Shown here: positions 26,118-35,864 of the stretch, piece by piece
Layout of the letters: the number at the start of each line of letters is the position of its first letter
Numbering within the stretch: position 1 is the first letter of the stretch
Assembly: GCF_038051985.1 (NCBI RefSeq)
Contig: NZ_CP150291.1
Span: 1,922,001 to 1,986,000, forward strand
Direction of reading: 5' to 3'
Length of the DNA: 64,000 nucleotides
DNA from: Solibacillus sp. FSL H8-0523
Lineage (GTDB): Bacteria; Bacillota; Bacilli; Bacillales_A; Planococcaceae
Notes under the pieces: model-generated
The model's database searches: none
Told to the model about the DNA's origin: nothing
The model's input: the letters and a program-made list of their open reading frames with translations, nothing else
Made by a program: the position numbers and the translations under genes

Positions 26118-27011
26118 ATGGAGACGTTAAATGAAAAAATAAAAATGCCAGAAGTAGTAACGAGGAAGACGTCTGAACGCAGTTTTATGCAACGAATTGG
26201 TAAAGCCCTACTTTATGTCGTATTAATTGGTATTGCCATTATACAGTTATTCCCTATCTACTGGCTTACGCTATTTTCATTGAAAAATAACTATGAGATT
26301 TTTAATTTATCACCACTTGCATTACCACAAGAATTACGTTTTGAAAACTACATTAAAGTATGGACAGAAGGAAACATAGCAACCTACTTTTTTAACAGTA
26401 TTTTTTACACAGTTTCAGCGGTTATTTTAACAATTGTATTAGCGAGTATGGTTACTTTTGCGATTACGCGTTTGCAATGGAGAGGACATAAGATTGTGCT
26501 AGGTCTCTTTATGCTAGGGCTAATGATTCCTATTCACTCTACGCTTATTCCATTGTTTAATACGTACACAACAATTGGATTGATTAATCATCCGCTTTCA
26601 CTGATTTTGTCTTATACAGCATTTAATATGCCTATTACCATAATGATTTTACTAGGATTTTACGAGGCGTTATCACATGAAATTGAGGAAGCAGCCATTA
26701 TTGATGGAGCGTCTATCCATCATATATTTTTCCGAATTACATTACCAATGACAGCGCCAGTAATTGCTACTGCATCAATCATTAATATGATATATAACTG
26801 GAATGAATTTGTTTTTGTAAATACATTTATTAGCTCAGATGAACTGAAAACACTGACAGTAGGGATTCAAAACTTTATTGGACAGTACTCGACAGATTGG
26901 GGTGCTATTGGAGCAACGCTAATGTTTAGTATCATTCCAATATTACTTATCTTCCTTATTTTAAGTGATCGTATCGTTGAAGGGATCGCTGCAGGTTCTG
27001 TAAAAGGCTAA
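26118..27011 (+). CDS. sugar ABC transporter permease (MalG/UgpE type)
   Basis: 297 residues, six membrane helices preceded by a 25-residue polar tail. EAA loop E-E-A-A-I-I-D-G-A-S at about 191-200, with the following P-x-x-x-P pattern of MalG-like permeases. Ribosome site AAAGGATG. Partner of the permease at 25227. Confidence 0.88.
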   Translation: METLNEKIKMPEVVTRKTSERSFMQRIGKALLYVVLIGIAIIQLFPIYWLTLFSLKNNYEIFNLSPLALPQELRFENYIKVWTEGNIATYFFNSIFYTVSAVILTIVLASMVTFAITRLQWRGHKIVLGLFMLGLMIPIHSTLIPLFNTYTTIGLINHPLSLILSYTAFNMPITIMILLGFYEALSHEIEEAAIIDGASIHHIFFRITLPMTAPVIATASIINMIYNWNEFVFVNTFISSDELKTLTVGIQNFIGQYSTDWGAIGATLMFSIIPILLIFLILSDRIVEGIAAGSVKG

Positions 27012-27023
27012 GGGGGAATTATT

Positions 27024-27635
27024 ATGATACACCGAGTATATTCAAAATTATTTGTCGTTTGCGAATGGATAATGAATCTGTTGATACTGAACTTGCTGTT
27101 TATATTTTTTAGTTGCGCAGGACTCATTTTATTTGGATTTGCGCCGGCTTATACAGCAATGAGCCTTGTCTTTAAAAAGCTCTATGAGGGAGAAGATGTT
27201 CGGGTTGTCCGTAGCTTTTATACAACTTTTAAAAGTGAGCTTATTAAGAGCAATAAATTTGGTCTTTTATACGGCTATGTGTATATACTCTTATTCATTA
27301 ATTTTTTATTTATTCAAACGTTACCTGTATTCATTCAAACAGCATCGATGTTCGTACTCATTGCACTAACGTTACTTGTACTTGCTAGCAGTTTATACAT
27401 TTTTCCTTTGTATAATAGTTTTGAGTCTACAGTTTGGTTATTAATTAAAAATAGTTTACTTTTAGCGTTTGCCTTTTTACCACGTACAATTTTTACACAA
27501 ATTGTTATTCTTGCAGTGGGCGTTATTTGTTTTTATCAACCAATTTTAATTTTCCTTCTGGGGTTCAGTAGTGTTTGTGCAATTATTACGCTAACGAGCC
27601 AACCGTGTATTCAAAAAATAACTAATACAGTTTAA
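27024..27635 (+). CDS. DUF624 (YesL-like) membrane protein
   Basis: 203 residues with five or so hydrophobic helices. The N-terminal [13 protein letters not shown] and the F-A-P-A-Y-T-A-M motif near 35-42 are characteristic of DUF624/YesL. These proteins are regularly encoded beside YesMN two-component systems and sugar ABC transporters, and may take part in sensing or transporter assembly; the exact role is unknown. AGGGGGAA ribosome site. Sits inside the operon between the transporter and the xylosidase. Confidence 0.8.
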   Translation: MIHRVYSKLFVVCEWIMNLLILNLLFIFFSCAGLILFGFAPAYTAMSLVFKKLYEGEDVRVVRSFYTTFKSELIKSNKFGLLYGYVYILLFINFLFIQTLPVFIQTASMFVLIALTLLVLASSLYIFPLYNSFESTVWLLIKNSLLLAFAFLPRTIFTQIVILAVGVICFYQPILIFLLGFSSVCAIITLTSQPCIQKITNTV

Positions 27636-27646
27636 GGAGTGTTCGT

Positions 27647-29245
27647 ATGATTCAAAATCCGATTTTAACAGGCTTTAATCCAGATCCTTCGATATGCCGT
27701 GTTGGCGAAGATTATTATATTGCCGTATCCACATTTGAATGGTTTCCAGGGGTAGGCATTTACCATTCAAAAGATTTAACAAATTGGACTCTTGTACGTA
27801 GACCTTTAGAGCGCCTTTCTCAATTGAATATGATTGGTAATCCAAATTCCGGTGGCGTTTGGGCGCCTTGTCTTACATATAGTGAAGGACAATTTTGGCT
27901 TATTTATAGCGATATTAAAGTCGTTGAGGGGCAATGGAAAGACGGACATAATTACTTGGTAACTGCTACAAATATAGAGGATGAGTGGTCAGAGCCTATT
28001 TACTTAAATAGTGCAGGATTTGACCCGTCTTTATACCATGATGAGGATGGAAAAAAATATCTTTTAAATATGGTTTGGGATGCGAGATATAAAAACCATC
28101 CGTTTTATGGAATTAGTATTCAAGAATATGACCATGAAAAAAAATCACTTGTTGGGGAACGCAAAATTATTTTTAAAGGGACAAATGCGAAGCTGACAGA
28201 GGCACCGCATCTTTATAAAATAGACGGCTATTTTTATTTATTAACTGCTGAAGGAGGCACACGCTATGATCACCGTGCAACGATTGCGCGGTCGTCATCA
28301 ATTGATGGGCCATATGAATTGTCTCCACATAATCCTTTAATTACGGGATTCTTTACACCGGAGGAAACGCTACAGAAAGCTGGGCATGCTTCACTCGTTC
28401 AAACGCATACAAATGAGTGGTATTTGGCCTATTTAGTTGGTCGTCCACTGCAAGATGAAAATAAACCATTACTTGATCCACGTGGCTATTGCCCATTAGG
28501 ACGAGAAACAGCAATTAGCAAAATTGAATGGAAAGATGGTTGGCCTGTTGTCGTTGGAGGTAATTATCCACAGTTACAAGTTGAAGCGCCTGCAATTGCA
28601 CCGCAACCTATAGGGGATATGGCACCAACTATAACGTATTTTAAGAGTGAATTGCCTTTAGATTTCCAAACATTGCGTCAACCAATGGACAGCTTTGCCA
28701 CATTGATAGAACGTCCTGGTTATTTACGTTTAATAGGGAAAGAATCTTTAACATCTAAATTTAAGCAAGCATTCGTTGCAAGACGTTGGCAGGACTTCAA
28801 CTTTGAAGCAGAGACAAAGGTAAATGTTTCACCAACATCATTCCAACAATATGCGGGGCTTGTTAATTACTATAATACAGAAAATTGGACTGCTCTTGAT
28901 ATTACATTTGATGAAAAGCTTGGTCGTGTTCTTACAATTTTAAGCAATGACAATACTGTTTTCGGTACGCCTTTAGAAATGCCAATCGTACTTCCTGAAA
29001 AGGGTGAAGTCTATTTGAAGGTTTGTGTCTCAGCGAATGTTTATCAGTATAGTTATTCATTAAATGGAATGGACTGGATAGAAGTAGGACCGAAATTTGA
29101 AAGCTATAAGCTGTCAGATGATTATGTGCAAGGTGGAGGTTTCTTTACGGGAGCATTTGTCGGTATGCATTGCGTGGATTTAGATACGCAATCACTTCCT
29201 GCTAATTTCGAATACTTCAGTTATAAACCTAAAAAACTTGAATAA
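27647..29245 (+). CDS. glycoside hydrolase family 43 beta-xylosidase
   Basis: 532 residues, the standard size of GH43 beta-xylosidases (GH43_11 type). Five-bladed propeller with catalytic base in F-N-P-D-P-S-I near residue 13, the Asp in G-F-D-P-S near 127 and the Glu in L-T-E-A-P-H near 185, followed by a C-terminal lectin-like beta-sandwich ([10 protein letters not shown]). No signal peptide, so it acts inside the cell on imported xylo-oligosaccharides, releasing xylose for xylA. AAGGAGTG ribosome site. Confidence 0.9.
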   Translation: MIQNPILTGFNPDPSICRVGEDYYIAVSTFEWFPGVGIYHSKDLTNWTLVRRPLERLSQLNMIGNPNSGGVWAPCLTYSEGQFWLIYSDIKVVEGQWKDGHNYLVTATNIEDEWSEPIYLNSAGFDPSLYHDEDGKKYLLNMVWDARYKNHPFYGISIQEYDHEKKSLVGERKIIFKGTNAKLTEAPHLYKIDGYFYLLTAEGGTRYDHRATIARSSSIDGPYELSPHNPLITGFFTPEETLQKAGHASLVQTHTNEWYLAYLVGRPLQDENKPLLDPRGYCPLGRETAISKIEWKDGWPVVVGGNYPQLQVEAPAIAPQPIGDMAPTITYFKSELPLDFQTLRQPMDSFATLIERPGYLRLIGKESLTSKFKQAFVARRWQDFNFEAETKVNVSPTSFQQYAGLVNYYNTENWTALDITFDEKLGRVLTILSNDNTVFGTPLEMPIVLPEKGEVYLKVCVSANVYQYSYSLNGMDWIEVGPKFESYKLSDDYVQGGGFFTGAFVGMHCVDLDTQSLPANFEYFSYKPKKLE

Positions 29246-29308
29246 CAGAATGTTAGCTGTATGGGTAGAGATATCATAAGTAAAAACAAATAGTAGGGGG
29301 CCTCTGAA

Positions 29309-30646
29309 ATGGCATATTTTAAAGATATTTCACAAATTCAATACGAAGGACCACAATCAAAAAATGGCTTAGCTTTTAAGTACTACAATCCACAAGAAAA
29401 AGTGGGCGACAAAACAATGGAAGAAATTTTACGTTTTGGCGTAGCTTATTGGCATACATTCACGTATGACGGTGGAGACCCATTTGGTGCAGGCAATATG
29501 CAACGTTCTTGGAATCACTACACAGATATGGACTTAGCAAAAGCACGCGTTGAGGCGTCATTTGAGTTTTATGAAAAATTAAATGCTCCATTCTTCTGCT
29601 TCCATGATGTAGACGTAGCACCAGAAGGATCAACGCTAGCTGAAACGAACAAAAACCTAGACATTATTGTGGATGAAATTGAACGTCATTTAGCGACTTC
29701 AAAAACAAAGCTTCTTTGGAATACAGCGAATATGTTTTCCAATCCACGCTTCGTTCATGGTGCAGCTACTTCACCAAATGCGGATGTCTTTGCCTATTCA
29801 GCAGCCAAAGTAAAAAAAGGTCTTGAAGTTGCGAAACAATTAAACGCAGAAAACTATGTATTCTGGGGCGGCCGTGAAGGGTATGAAACATTACTAAATA
29901 CAAACATGAAGCTGGAACAAGACAACCTAGCACGCTTCTTCCATATGGCAGTAGACTACGCAAAAGAAATCGGCTATGAAGGTCAATTTTTAATCGAACC
30001 AAAACCAAAAGAGCCAACAAAGCATCAATATGACTTCGACGTAGCAACAGGTATCGGCTTCTTACGCACTTATGGATTAGAGGATAACTTCAAATTCAAT
30101 ATCGAAGCAAACCACGCAACATTAGCGGGTCATACGTTTGAGCACGAGCTTCATACTGCTCGTATTAACGGTATGTTAGGTTCAGTAGATGCGAACCAAG
30201 GAGACACATTACTTGGCTGGGATACAGACGAATTTCCTACAGACCTTTATACAAACACATTAGCAATGTATGAAATTCTGAAAAACGGTGGTCTTGGAAA
30301 AGGTGGATTAAACTTCGATGCGAAAGTTCGTCGTGGCTCATTTGAACAAGATGACCTATTCTACGCACATATTGCAGGAATGGATTCGTTTGCAATCGGC
30401 TTAAAGGTTGCGCATCAATTACTAGAAGACCGTGTTTTAGAAGACTTCGTTGATAGCCGATACGATAGCTACAACTCTGGCATTGGTCAAAAAATCGTTG
30501 CAGGTACAACAAACTTCAAAGAGCTTGAAGCCTATGCACTTGGCTTAACGGAGATTCAAAACACATCTGGCCGTACAGAAAAATTAAAAATGATTATCAA
30601 CCAATATTTATTAAACACTCTAAACGATAAAGTAATTGCTCGTTAA
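29309..30646 (+). CDS. xylA: xylose isomerase
   Basis: 445 residues, class II xylose isomerase. Signature [10 protein letters not shown] at about 100-109 with the ring-opening His and its Asp partner, W-G-G-R-E-G-Y-E near 187, [10 protein letters not shown] near 233 and metal ligands in [12 protein letters not shown]. Converts D-xylose to D-xylulose with Mg or Mn. TAGGGGGCC ribosome site. Preceded by a 63-bp gap and followed by a hairpin before xylB. Confidence 0.95.
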   Translation: MAYFKDISQIQYEGPQSKNGLAFKYYNPQEKVGDKTMEEILRFGVAYWHTFTYDGGDPFGAGNMQRSWNHYTDMDLAKARVEASFEFYEKLNAPFFCFHDVDVAPEGSTLAETNKNLDIIVDEIERHLATSKTKLLWNTANMFSNPRFVHGAATSPNADVFAYSAAKVKKGLEVAKQLNAENYVFWGGREGYETLLNTNMKLEQDNLARFFHMAVDYAKEIGYEGQFLIEPKPKEPTKHQYDFDVATGIGFLRTYGLEDNFKFNIEANHATLAGHTFEHELHTARINGMLGSVDANQGDTLLGWDTDEFPTDLYTNTLAMYEILKNGGLGKGGLNFDAKVRRGSFEQDDLFYAHIAGMDSFAIGLKVAHQLLEDRVLEDFVDSRYDSYNSGIGQKIVAGTTNFKELEAYALGLTEIQNTSGRTEKLKMIINQYLLNTLNDKVIAR

Positions 30647-30663
30647 GGGACCTATGTATACAG

Positions 30664-30703
30664 GCTGTCTTATGAGGTTTTTCCTTGTAAGGCAGCTATT
30701 TTT
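30664..30703 (+). terminator. hairpin between xylA and xylB
   Basis: Stem GCTGTCTTA / TAAGGCAGC (one G-U pair) with a 15-nt loop and TATTTTTC. Could reduce readthrough into xylB. Confidence 0.6.
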
Positions 30704-30726
30704 CAGCACGGGAGGCGGTTTATAGC

Positions 30727-32223
30727 ATGAAGTACGTATTAGGAATTGATATAGGAACAAGCGCGGTGAAAACGTGCTTAATGAATGAGCAAGGACAAAT
30801 TGTGGATGAGGCATCTTGTACTTATAGGTTATATCATGAAAAGTCTGGTTATTCAGAGCAGAAACCTCAAGATTGGGTCGATGGTATAACGGTCTCGATT
30901 CAAGAAATTATTGGGCGTTTTTCAGAGGATGCAGCGAATATCGTCGGTATTAGTTACTCTGGTCAAATGCATGGTTTGGTGCTTTTAGATGAAGTCGGTG
31001 AAGTGATACGCCCAGCAATTTTATGGAATGATACAAGAACAACAGCACAGTGTGAGCAAATTGTTGCGCAAGTAGGGAAAGAACGATTACTTGCGATTAC
31101 AAAAAATCCTGCTTTAGAAGGCTTTACTTTACCAAAGATTCTATGGGTGAAGGAGCATGAACCAGAAAACTTTGTGAAAGCGAAGAGCTTTGTTTTACCG
31201 AAAGACTATGTTCGCTATGTGATGACAGGCAAAGTTCAGATGGAGCGCTCGGATGCAGCAGGAACGCTTCTTTTAGATATCGAACGAAACGATTGGAGTA
31301 CAGAAGTAGCGGAAGCCGTTGGGATTGACATTACGCTTTGCCCACCACTCATCGATGCAACAACAGAGGTCGGTACATTAACAGAAGCATTTGCAACGGC
31401 TACGGGATTAGCTATTACGACAAAAGTATATGGTGGCGGTGCAGATAACGCATGTGGTGCGGTTGGGTCTGGTATCGTGGCAACCAATAAATCGATGGTC
31501 AGCATCGGAACCTCGGGCGTTTTACTATCATTTGAACAAGTACCAGACAAAGACTTTGGGGGTAAGGTCCATTACTTTAATCATGCTGTGACAGATGCGT
31601 ATTATACGATGGGTGTTACGCTTTCTGCGGGGCATTCACTTAGCTGGTTTAAAGAGACTTTTGCCAAAGACAGCTCTTTTGATGAGTTATTAGCAGGTAC
31701 AGAGGAAGTTGCGGCTGGCAGTAACGGACTTTTATTTACACCTTATTTAGTTGGTGAACGTACACCGTATGCAGACAGTACAATTCGCGCAAGTTTTATC
31801 GGGATTGATACGGCTCATACACGTGCACATTTTGCCAAGGCTGTTCTTGAGGGGATCACATTTTCGTTACGAGATACTCTCGAAATTTTCCGTGCATCTG
31901 GTAAGGAAATTCAAGATATCATTTCAATCGGTGGGGGCGCCAAAAACCCACAATGGCTACAAATGCAGGCCGATATTTTTAATGCGAAAATTTATAAATT
32001 ACAAAATGAACAAGGCCCTAGTATAGGCGCATGTATGATAGCGTTAGTTGGTTCAGGGCTAGTAGCTTCTTTTGAAGAAGCAGTAGATAAATGTGTAGCT
32101 ATGGGAGAAGTATTCGTGCCAATTGCTGAAAATGTCGCCGTTTATAATGAGGTTTATAAGGTGTATACACAAATTTATGAACACACGAAATCTTTAAATG
32201 AAGCATTACAAGCATTTCGTTAG
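30727..32223 (+). CDS. xylB: xylulokinase
   Basis: 498 residues, FGGY kinase family. Phosphate-1 motif G-I-D-I-G-T-S-A-V-K at 6-14, catalytic Asp in W-N-D-T-R-T near 105, substrate-binding S-G-Q-M-H-G-L near 80, and the C-terminal G-G-G-A-K-N-P-Q-W ATP-binding turn near 405. Phosphorylates D-xylulose to xylulose 5-phosphate for the pentose phosphate pathway. GGGAGGCGG ribosome site. Confidence 0.93.
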   Translation: MKYVLGIDIGTSAVKTCLMNEQGQIVDEASCTYRLYHEKSGYSEQKPQDWVDGITVSIQEIIGRFSEDAANIVGISYSGQMHGLVLLDEVGEVIRPAILWNDTRTTAQCEQIVAQVGKERLLAITKNPALEGFTLPKILWVKEHEPENFVKAKSFVLPKDYVRYVMTGKVQMERSDAAGTLLLDIERNDWSTEVAEAVGIDITLCPPLIDATTEVGTLTEAFATATGLAITTKVYGGGADNACGAVGSGIVATNKSMVSIGTSGVLLSFEQVPDKDFGGKVHYFNHAVTDAYYTMGVTLSAGHSLSWFKETFAKDSSFDELLAGTEEVAAGSNGLLFTPYLVGERTPYADSTIRASFIGIDTAHTRAHFAKAVLEGITFSLRDTLEIFRASGKEIQDIISIGGGAKNPQWLQMQADIFNAKIYKLQNEQGPSIGACMIALVGSGLVASFEEAVDKCVAMGEVFVPIAENVAVYNEVYKVYTQIYEHTKSLNEALQAFR

Positions 32224-32235
32224 GAGGAATAGGAT

Positions 32236-33210
32236 ATGACAAAGGTAAGATGGGGTATTTTGAGTACAGCAGATATTGCACAAACACAAGTAATTCCTGC
32301 TATTCAACGTGCGAATAATGCGGAAGTTGTAGCTATTGCAAGCCGTGGAGCTAAAGTACATGCGGTTGCACAAGCGCTAAAAATTCCACGAGCATATGAA
32401 AGTTATGACGAGCTTTTATTAGACACGGAGATTGATGCGATTTATATCCCACTACCAAACGATATGCATAAGAAATGGTCGATAAAAGCCGCCGCTGCGG
32501 GGAAGCACGTATTATGCGAAAAACCAGTAGTATTAGCTGAACAGGATTTAGAGGATATTTTAGCGGCCTTTAAAAGAAACGACAAAGTCTTTATGGAAGC
32601 GTTTATGTATCAATTTCATCCCCAGCATGCTCGAGTGAAAAAAATACTGGCAAGCGGTGAGATTGGGCAGGTGAAATTATATAAATCGAGCCATTCCTTC
32701 TTCTTTGAAAACCGAGAAGGCAATATTCGTATGGATGCCGAGAAAGGTGGCGGCGCTATTTGGGATGTTGGATGTTATTCGCTACATGCGATGCAGCATA
32801 TTCTTGATGAGGAAGTAGTGGCGATGACCTTCAAGGCACAGTACGACGAGCAATCAGGTATCGATGTGACGGCTTGTGGTATTGTTGAGCTAACGAACGA
32901 TGTAATGGCGGTTATTGACTGCAGCTTTAATATGGTAGGGCGCAATAACTATGAAGTCGTCGGTACTAAGGGAACAGTTAAGGTGAAGAATGCCTTCAGA
33001 CCAGATGCCTTTAGTGGTGACGCACAAATTATTGTGACAACGGGAGTGACAGAGCGAACAGAATATATTCAAGGCGATATTTACAAATTTGAAATAGAAT
33101 ATTTCTCGAATAAAGTACTAAATGGCTCTTCATTAGACGACCAACACGCAGCATCACGCAAAACGACAAAATTATTATTACAGGCATATGCAAGCTTGAA
33201 GGATGTATAA
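32236..33210 (+). CDS. Gfo/Idh/MocA-family oxidoreductase
   Basis: 324 residues. Rossmann N-domain (W-G-I-L-S-T-A-D-I-A), the family's E-K-P motif (C-E-K-P-V-V-L near 94-100) with catalytic Lys, and the G-G-G-A-I-W-D-V-G-C-Y motif near 171-181. Such enzymes oxidise or reduce sugars and sugar acids with NAD(P). In this cluster a xylose or xylose-derived substrate is likely, giving a possible side route or an epimerisation step. Thirteen bases after xylB; GGAGG ribosome site. Confidence 0.82.
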   Translation: MTKVRWGILSTADIAQTQVIPAIQRANNAEVVAIASRGAKVHAVAQALKIPRAYESYDELLLDTEIDAIYIPLPNDMHKKWSIKAAAAGKHVLCEKPVVLAEQDLEDILAAFKRNDKVFMEAFMYQFHPQHARVKKILASGEIGQVKLYKSSHSFFFENREGNIRMDAEKGGGAIWDVGCYSLHAMQHILDEEVVAMTFKAQYDEQSGIDVTACGIVELTNDVMAVIDCSFNMVGRNNYEVVGTKGTVKVKNAFRPDAFSGDAQIIVTTGVTERTEYIQGDIYKFEIEYFSNKVLNGSSLDDQHAASRKTTKLLLQAYASLKDV

Positions 33211-33211
33211 T

Positions 33212-34246
33212 ATGGAAAGAAAAATTACGCAACATCTATTCGGTCAGGCACATGGACAGAACGTTATACAAACAGTCATGCAAAACGGAAGGGGTATGCG
33301 TTTTGCTAGCTGTACATACGGTGCCACGATTACAGAAATAGCCGTGCCAAATCAGGCTGGTTTAATCGAAAATGTTGTATGTAGCTTTGAGCGCGTGGAG
33401 GATTACTTATTTCAACCACAATTTTTCGGCTCAACGATTGGCCCATTCGCAGGGCGTCTGGAAAATAGTGAATTGGTTATCAATGGGCAATCTCTTCATG
33501 TAACACCAAATGAAGGGAAGCATCTGTTACATGGAGGTAATGCTGGTTTTCATACGAAAATTTGGCACGTTGAAACGTTTGAGGAAAAGGACCGTTTAAC
33601 GACAAAATACTCATTGACGTATGATGAGGAATTTCCTGGGGATCTACAAATAGAGGTATGTTTCTCGTTGTTGGAAACAAATGAAGTCGTTGTGACATAC
33701 AGTGGAGTAAACAGTGAAGACACGCTGCTAAATTGCACGAATCATAGTTATTTTAATTTATCAGGAAATTTGAAGGAAACCATTCATAATCATACATTGA
33801 AAATGAATGCTCGGCGATATATTCCTATTAATAAGCATGGGTTACCACTTGGCAAGCCACTCGAGGTTGAGGATACGGTATTTGATTTTACACAAGTCAA
33901 GCCATTATCGGCAGTAATTGGCGCTACGGATAAACAGGTATGCCTTGCAAGTGGTGGCTTAGACCACACATTTTTACTCGATGAAGGCATCATTACATTG
34001 ACCGATTCCAATAGTGGGCGTCAGCTAATCGTTGTAACACAGGAGCCTGCTGTCGTCGTTTATACAGGTAACAAAATTGGTTCAGGTTATTCCTTTAAAG
34101 AAGCTAACTCAAAAAACTTTCTAGGAATTTGCTTAGAGGAACAAAATGTACCGAATAGTATTAAATATCCGCAATATCCAAGTGCATTTTTAGCAAAAGA
34201 TACACCGTATTCAAAAACAACAACATACAAATTTGAAGTTATATAG
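33212..34246 (+). CDS. aldose 1-epimerase (mutarotase)
   Basis: 344 residues from ATG 33212 behind GAAGGA; an in-frame ATG at 33203 overlaps the preceding gene. GalM fold with substrate-binding His in T-N-H-S-Y-F-N-L near 180, Y-T-G-N-K near 285 and the catalytic Glu in G-I-C-L-E-E-Q near 310. Interconverts alpha and beta anomers of aldoses such as xylose, supplying the anomer used by xylA. Last gene of the xylose cluster. Confidence 0.85.
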   Translation: MERKITQHLFGQAHGQNVIQTVMQNGRGMRFASCTYGATITEIAVPNQAGLIENVVCSFERVEDYLFQPQFFGSTIGPFAGRLENSELVINGQSLHVTPNEGKHLLHGGNAGFHTKIWHVETFEEKDRLTTKYSLTYDEEFPGDLQIEVCFSLLETNEVVVTYSGVNSEDTLLNCTNHSYFNLSGNLKETIHNHTLKMNARRYIPINKHGLPLGKPLEVEDTVFDFTQVKPLSAVIGATDKQVCLASGGLDHTFLLDEGIITLTDSNSGRQLIVVTQEPAVVVYTGNKIGSGYSFKEANSKNFLGICLEEQNVPNSIKYPQYPSAFLAKDTPYSKTTTYKFEVI

Positions 34247-34383
34247 GAAAACAACATTTATAGAAGGAGGGAAGGTACGTAATATTCAGCAAGAAGCTAC
34301 TAGTGGAAAGTTGGAAAGTATGCATTATTCATACAATGACATCTAAAGCGGCACATCAATGATTTATTGCTAATATTACCAAT

Positions 34384-34422
34384 ACGGGTACACAAACAAT
34401 TTTGAATTGTTTTTGTGCCCGT
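34384..34422. repeat. palindromic repeat, copy 1
   Basis: Near-perfect hairpin ACGGGTACACAAACAATT / AATTGTTTTTGTGCCCGT (16 of 18 pairs) with a 3-nt loop. No T-run follows, so it may be more than a terminator. Related copies lie at 35254 and, in part, 37384. A strong ribosome-site-like AAGGAGGGAAGG without a usable start lies upstream at about 34264. Confidence 0.6.
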
Positions 34423-34503
34423 TACTCATTTAATATGGTAGCATTTAAATAGAACCACCCCCTTAAATACGAGATTTATATAAACCAGTAAGGGAGAACA
34501 ACC

Positions 34504-35235
34504 ATGACAAAAAAAGATAAAGCACTATACGAACTCAAAAAGGGTGATCAAGAAAACGCGGCTACTGTTGCTGTAGGACGAAGTAGTAGGAGTGCAAATG
34601 CTTCCGGCACATCCTTTAAATTTAGCGGCGCAAAAATGTTTATTTTAATTGCCTTGCTGCTCGTCGTTATGACCGCAGTATCTACTTGGGTATTTGCGAA
34701 TAATCTATTTAAAATAGAACCAACATTTAAACAAGAAACGACCGTATTTGTCGAACAAATCCAAGACTTAGCGACGCTTGCAACGGCTAAGGGCCATATG
34801 AAAGTCGTCATAGAGCAAGAGGATAATAAGCTGTTTGGAAAGGATATTTCAGTTAATTTTCCGGGGACAAAACGAGAGCTATTGTTAGTTGTGCCTGCGA
34901 CTGTTATTGCAGGAGTGGATCTAAGTGGCATTACTTCAGACGACATTAATGTTAATGAGGAGCAAAAAGAGCTAGAAATTACGTTACCACGTGCCACGTT
35001 TGTACAGGAACCAGCCATTCTGATGGATGAGGTGAAAACGTTCTCTGACGAAGGGCTATTCCGTAGTGAAGCGAAATGGGCTGAAGGCTTTGATCTAGCA
35101 GCAGAAGCACAGCAGCAAATCCTAGACGAAGCCAGTGAAATAGGCTTATTACAATCAGCCGAACAAAGCGCGGAGAAGGTTCTGAAGGGCTTTTTTAGTA
35201 AACTTGGTTATACGGTGGAAATTACATTTAGATAA
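34504..35235 (+). CDS. DUF4230 domain membrane protein
   Basis: 243 residues. A 40-residue polar N-terminus, one membrane helix (about 46-66) and a C-terminal domain of DUF4230 type, with I-T-L-P-R-A near 160 and a helical tail rich in Ala, Glu and Gln. The topology (N-in, domain out) is usual. Function unknown; DUF4230 proteins are common in Firmicutes. The codons for residues S-A-E-Q-S-A-E-K-V are duplicated exactly at 21024, on the other side of the xylose cluster. AAGGGAGAA ribosome site. Confidence 0.75.
   Translation: MTKKDKALYELKKGDQENAATVAVGRSSRSANASGTSFKFSGAKMFILIALLLVVMTAVSTWVFANNLFKIEPTFKQETTVFVEQIQDLATLATAKGHMKVVIEQEDNKLFGKDISVNFPGTKRELLLVVPATVIAGVDLSGITSDDINVNEEQKELEITLPRATFVQEPAILMDEVKTFSDEGLFRSEAKWAEGFDLAAEAQQQILDEASEIGLLQSAEQSAEKVLKGFFSKLGYTVEITFR
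35154..35181 (+). repeat. 28-bp direct repeat, right copy (inside DUF4230 gene)
   Basis: Identical to 21024-21051, same orientation, 14.1 kb apart. The two copies bracket the whole xylose cluster. Confidence 0.75.
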
Positions 35236-35253
35236 ACGGATGATTAATACACT

Positions 35254-35295
35254 GGGTGCACAAACAATTCTAAATTGTGTAGGCTCCCGTTATGC
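35254..35295. repeat. palindromic repeat, copy 2
   Basis: Starts GGGTGCACAAACAATT and continues CTAAATTGTGTAGGCTCCCGTTA. It aligns with the repeat at 34384 in both arms and flanks, with weaker self-pairing. The two copies flank the DUF4230 gene in the same orientation. Confidence 0.55.
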
Positions 35296-35422
35296 ACTAC
35301 CAAAAAGGGGGGATTGGCTTGAGAAAGTATACATACTTCGCATAGCATTGGCTATGTTTTGTTCAATCAAATGTAGCCCTTGCTCTTTCTAATAAAATTT
35401 ATCTATTATTAGGAGTGTAGGA

Positions 35423-35701
35423 ATGAGCTATAAGAAGGCAGAAGATTGTTTACCAATTGAAATTATTGAGTTAATTCAAAAATATGTTGATGGCGAATCG
35501 ATTTATATTCCGCGCAAGGCGGAACGAAAAATAGGTTGGGGTTCTACCACAACGACAAGGCAAGATTTACAGCTTAGAAATGCGAATATCTATCGTGATT
35601 TTTTATTAGGTATGGATACGCATACACTTAGTCGAAATTATTATTTGTCCTTGAAAAGTATTCAGCGAATTATTCTAAAAGAGAAAAAATGCCAACAGTA
35701 A
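35423..35701 (+). CDS. CD3324-family HTH protein
   Basis: 92 residues. The opening S-Y-K-K-A-E-D-C-L-P-I-E-I-I-E-L-I-Q-K-Y-V-D-G, with I-Y-I-P-R-K next, is typical of the CD3324 family (related to the Mor transcription activator). The C-terminal H-T-L-S-R-N-Y-Y-L-S-L-K-S-I-Q-R-I is a helix-turn-helix, so DNA binding is likely. Targets unknown. TTAGGAGTG ribosome site and its own terminator. Confidence 0.75.
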   Translation: MSYKKAEDCLPIEIIELIQKYVDGESIYIPRKAERKIGWGSTTTTRQDLQLRNANIYRDFLLGMDTHTLSRNYYLSLKSIQRIILKEKKCQQ

Positions 35702-35706
35702 ATTCA

Positions 35707-35740
35707 GTCAATACGGTGTATTCCGTATTGGCTTATTTTC
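35707..35740 (+). terminator. intrinsic terminator
   Basis: Stem GTCAATACGG / CCGTATTGGC followed by TTATTTTC. Confidence 0.8.
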
Positions 35741-35864
35741 ATTTATGAAATAAGGTTGAGGTTTCTAGTTGAACGCGTAGCAAATTATAATAAAAGAGTA
35801 CTATCAAATTCAAATTAATTGGCGTGCTGAATACTAAAACGGATCCAAAAGGAGTTGTCTGCAA

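Noticed and set aside
27166-27369. 67-codon frame inside the DUF624 gene
   Set aside because: Alternative frame of a well-supported gene; no start signal.
21024-35181. Direct repeats as phage-type attL/attR sites
   Set aside because: No integrase or recombinase gene lies between them, and the intact DUF4230 gene carries the repeat inside its coding part with its 5' end towards the cluster, which is the wrong layout for a simple att-site insertion. Kept as a repeat finding only.
35204-35392. 62-codon plus-strand frame after DUF4230
   Set aside because: Begins inside DUF4230 in another frame, without a ribosome site, and runs across the palindromic repeat.
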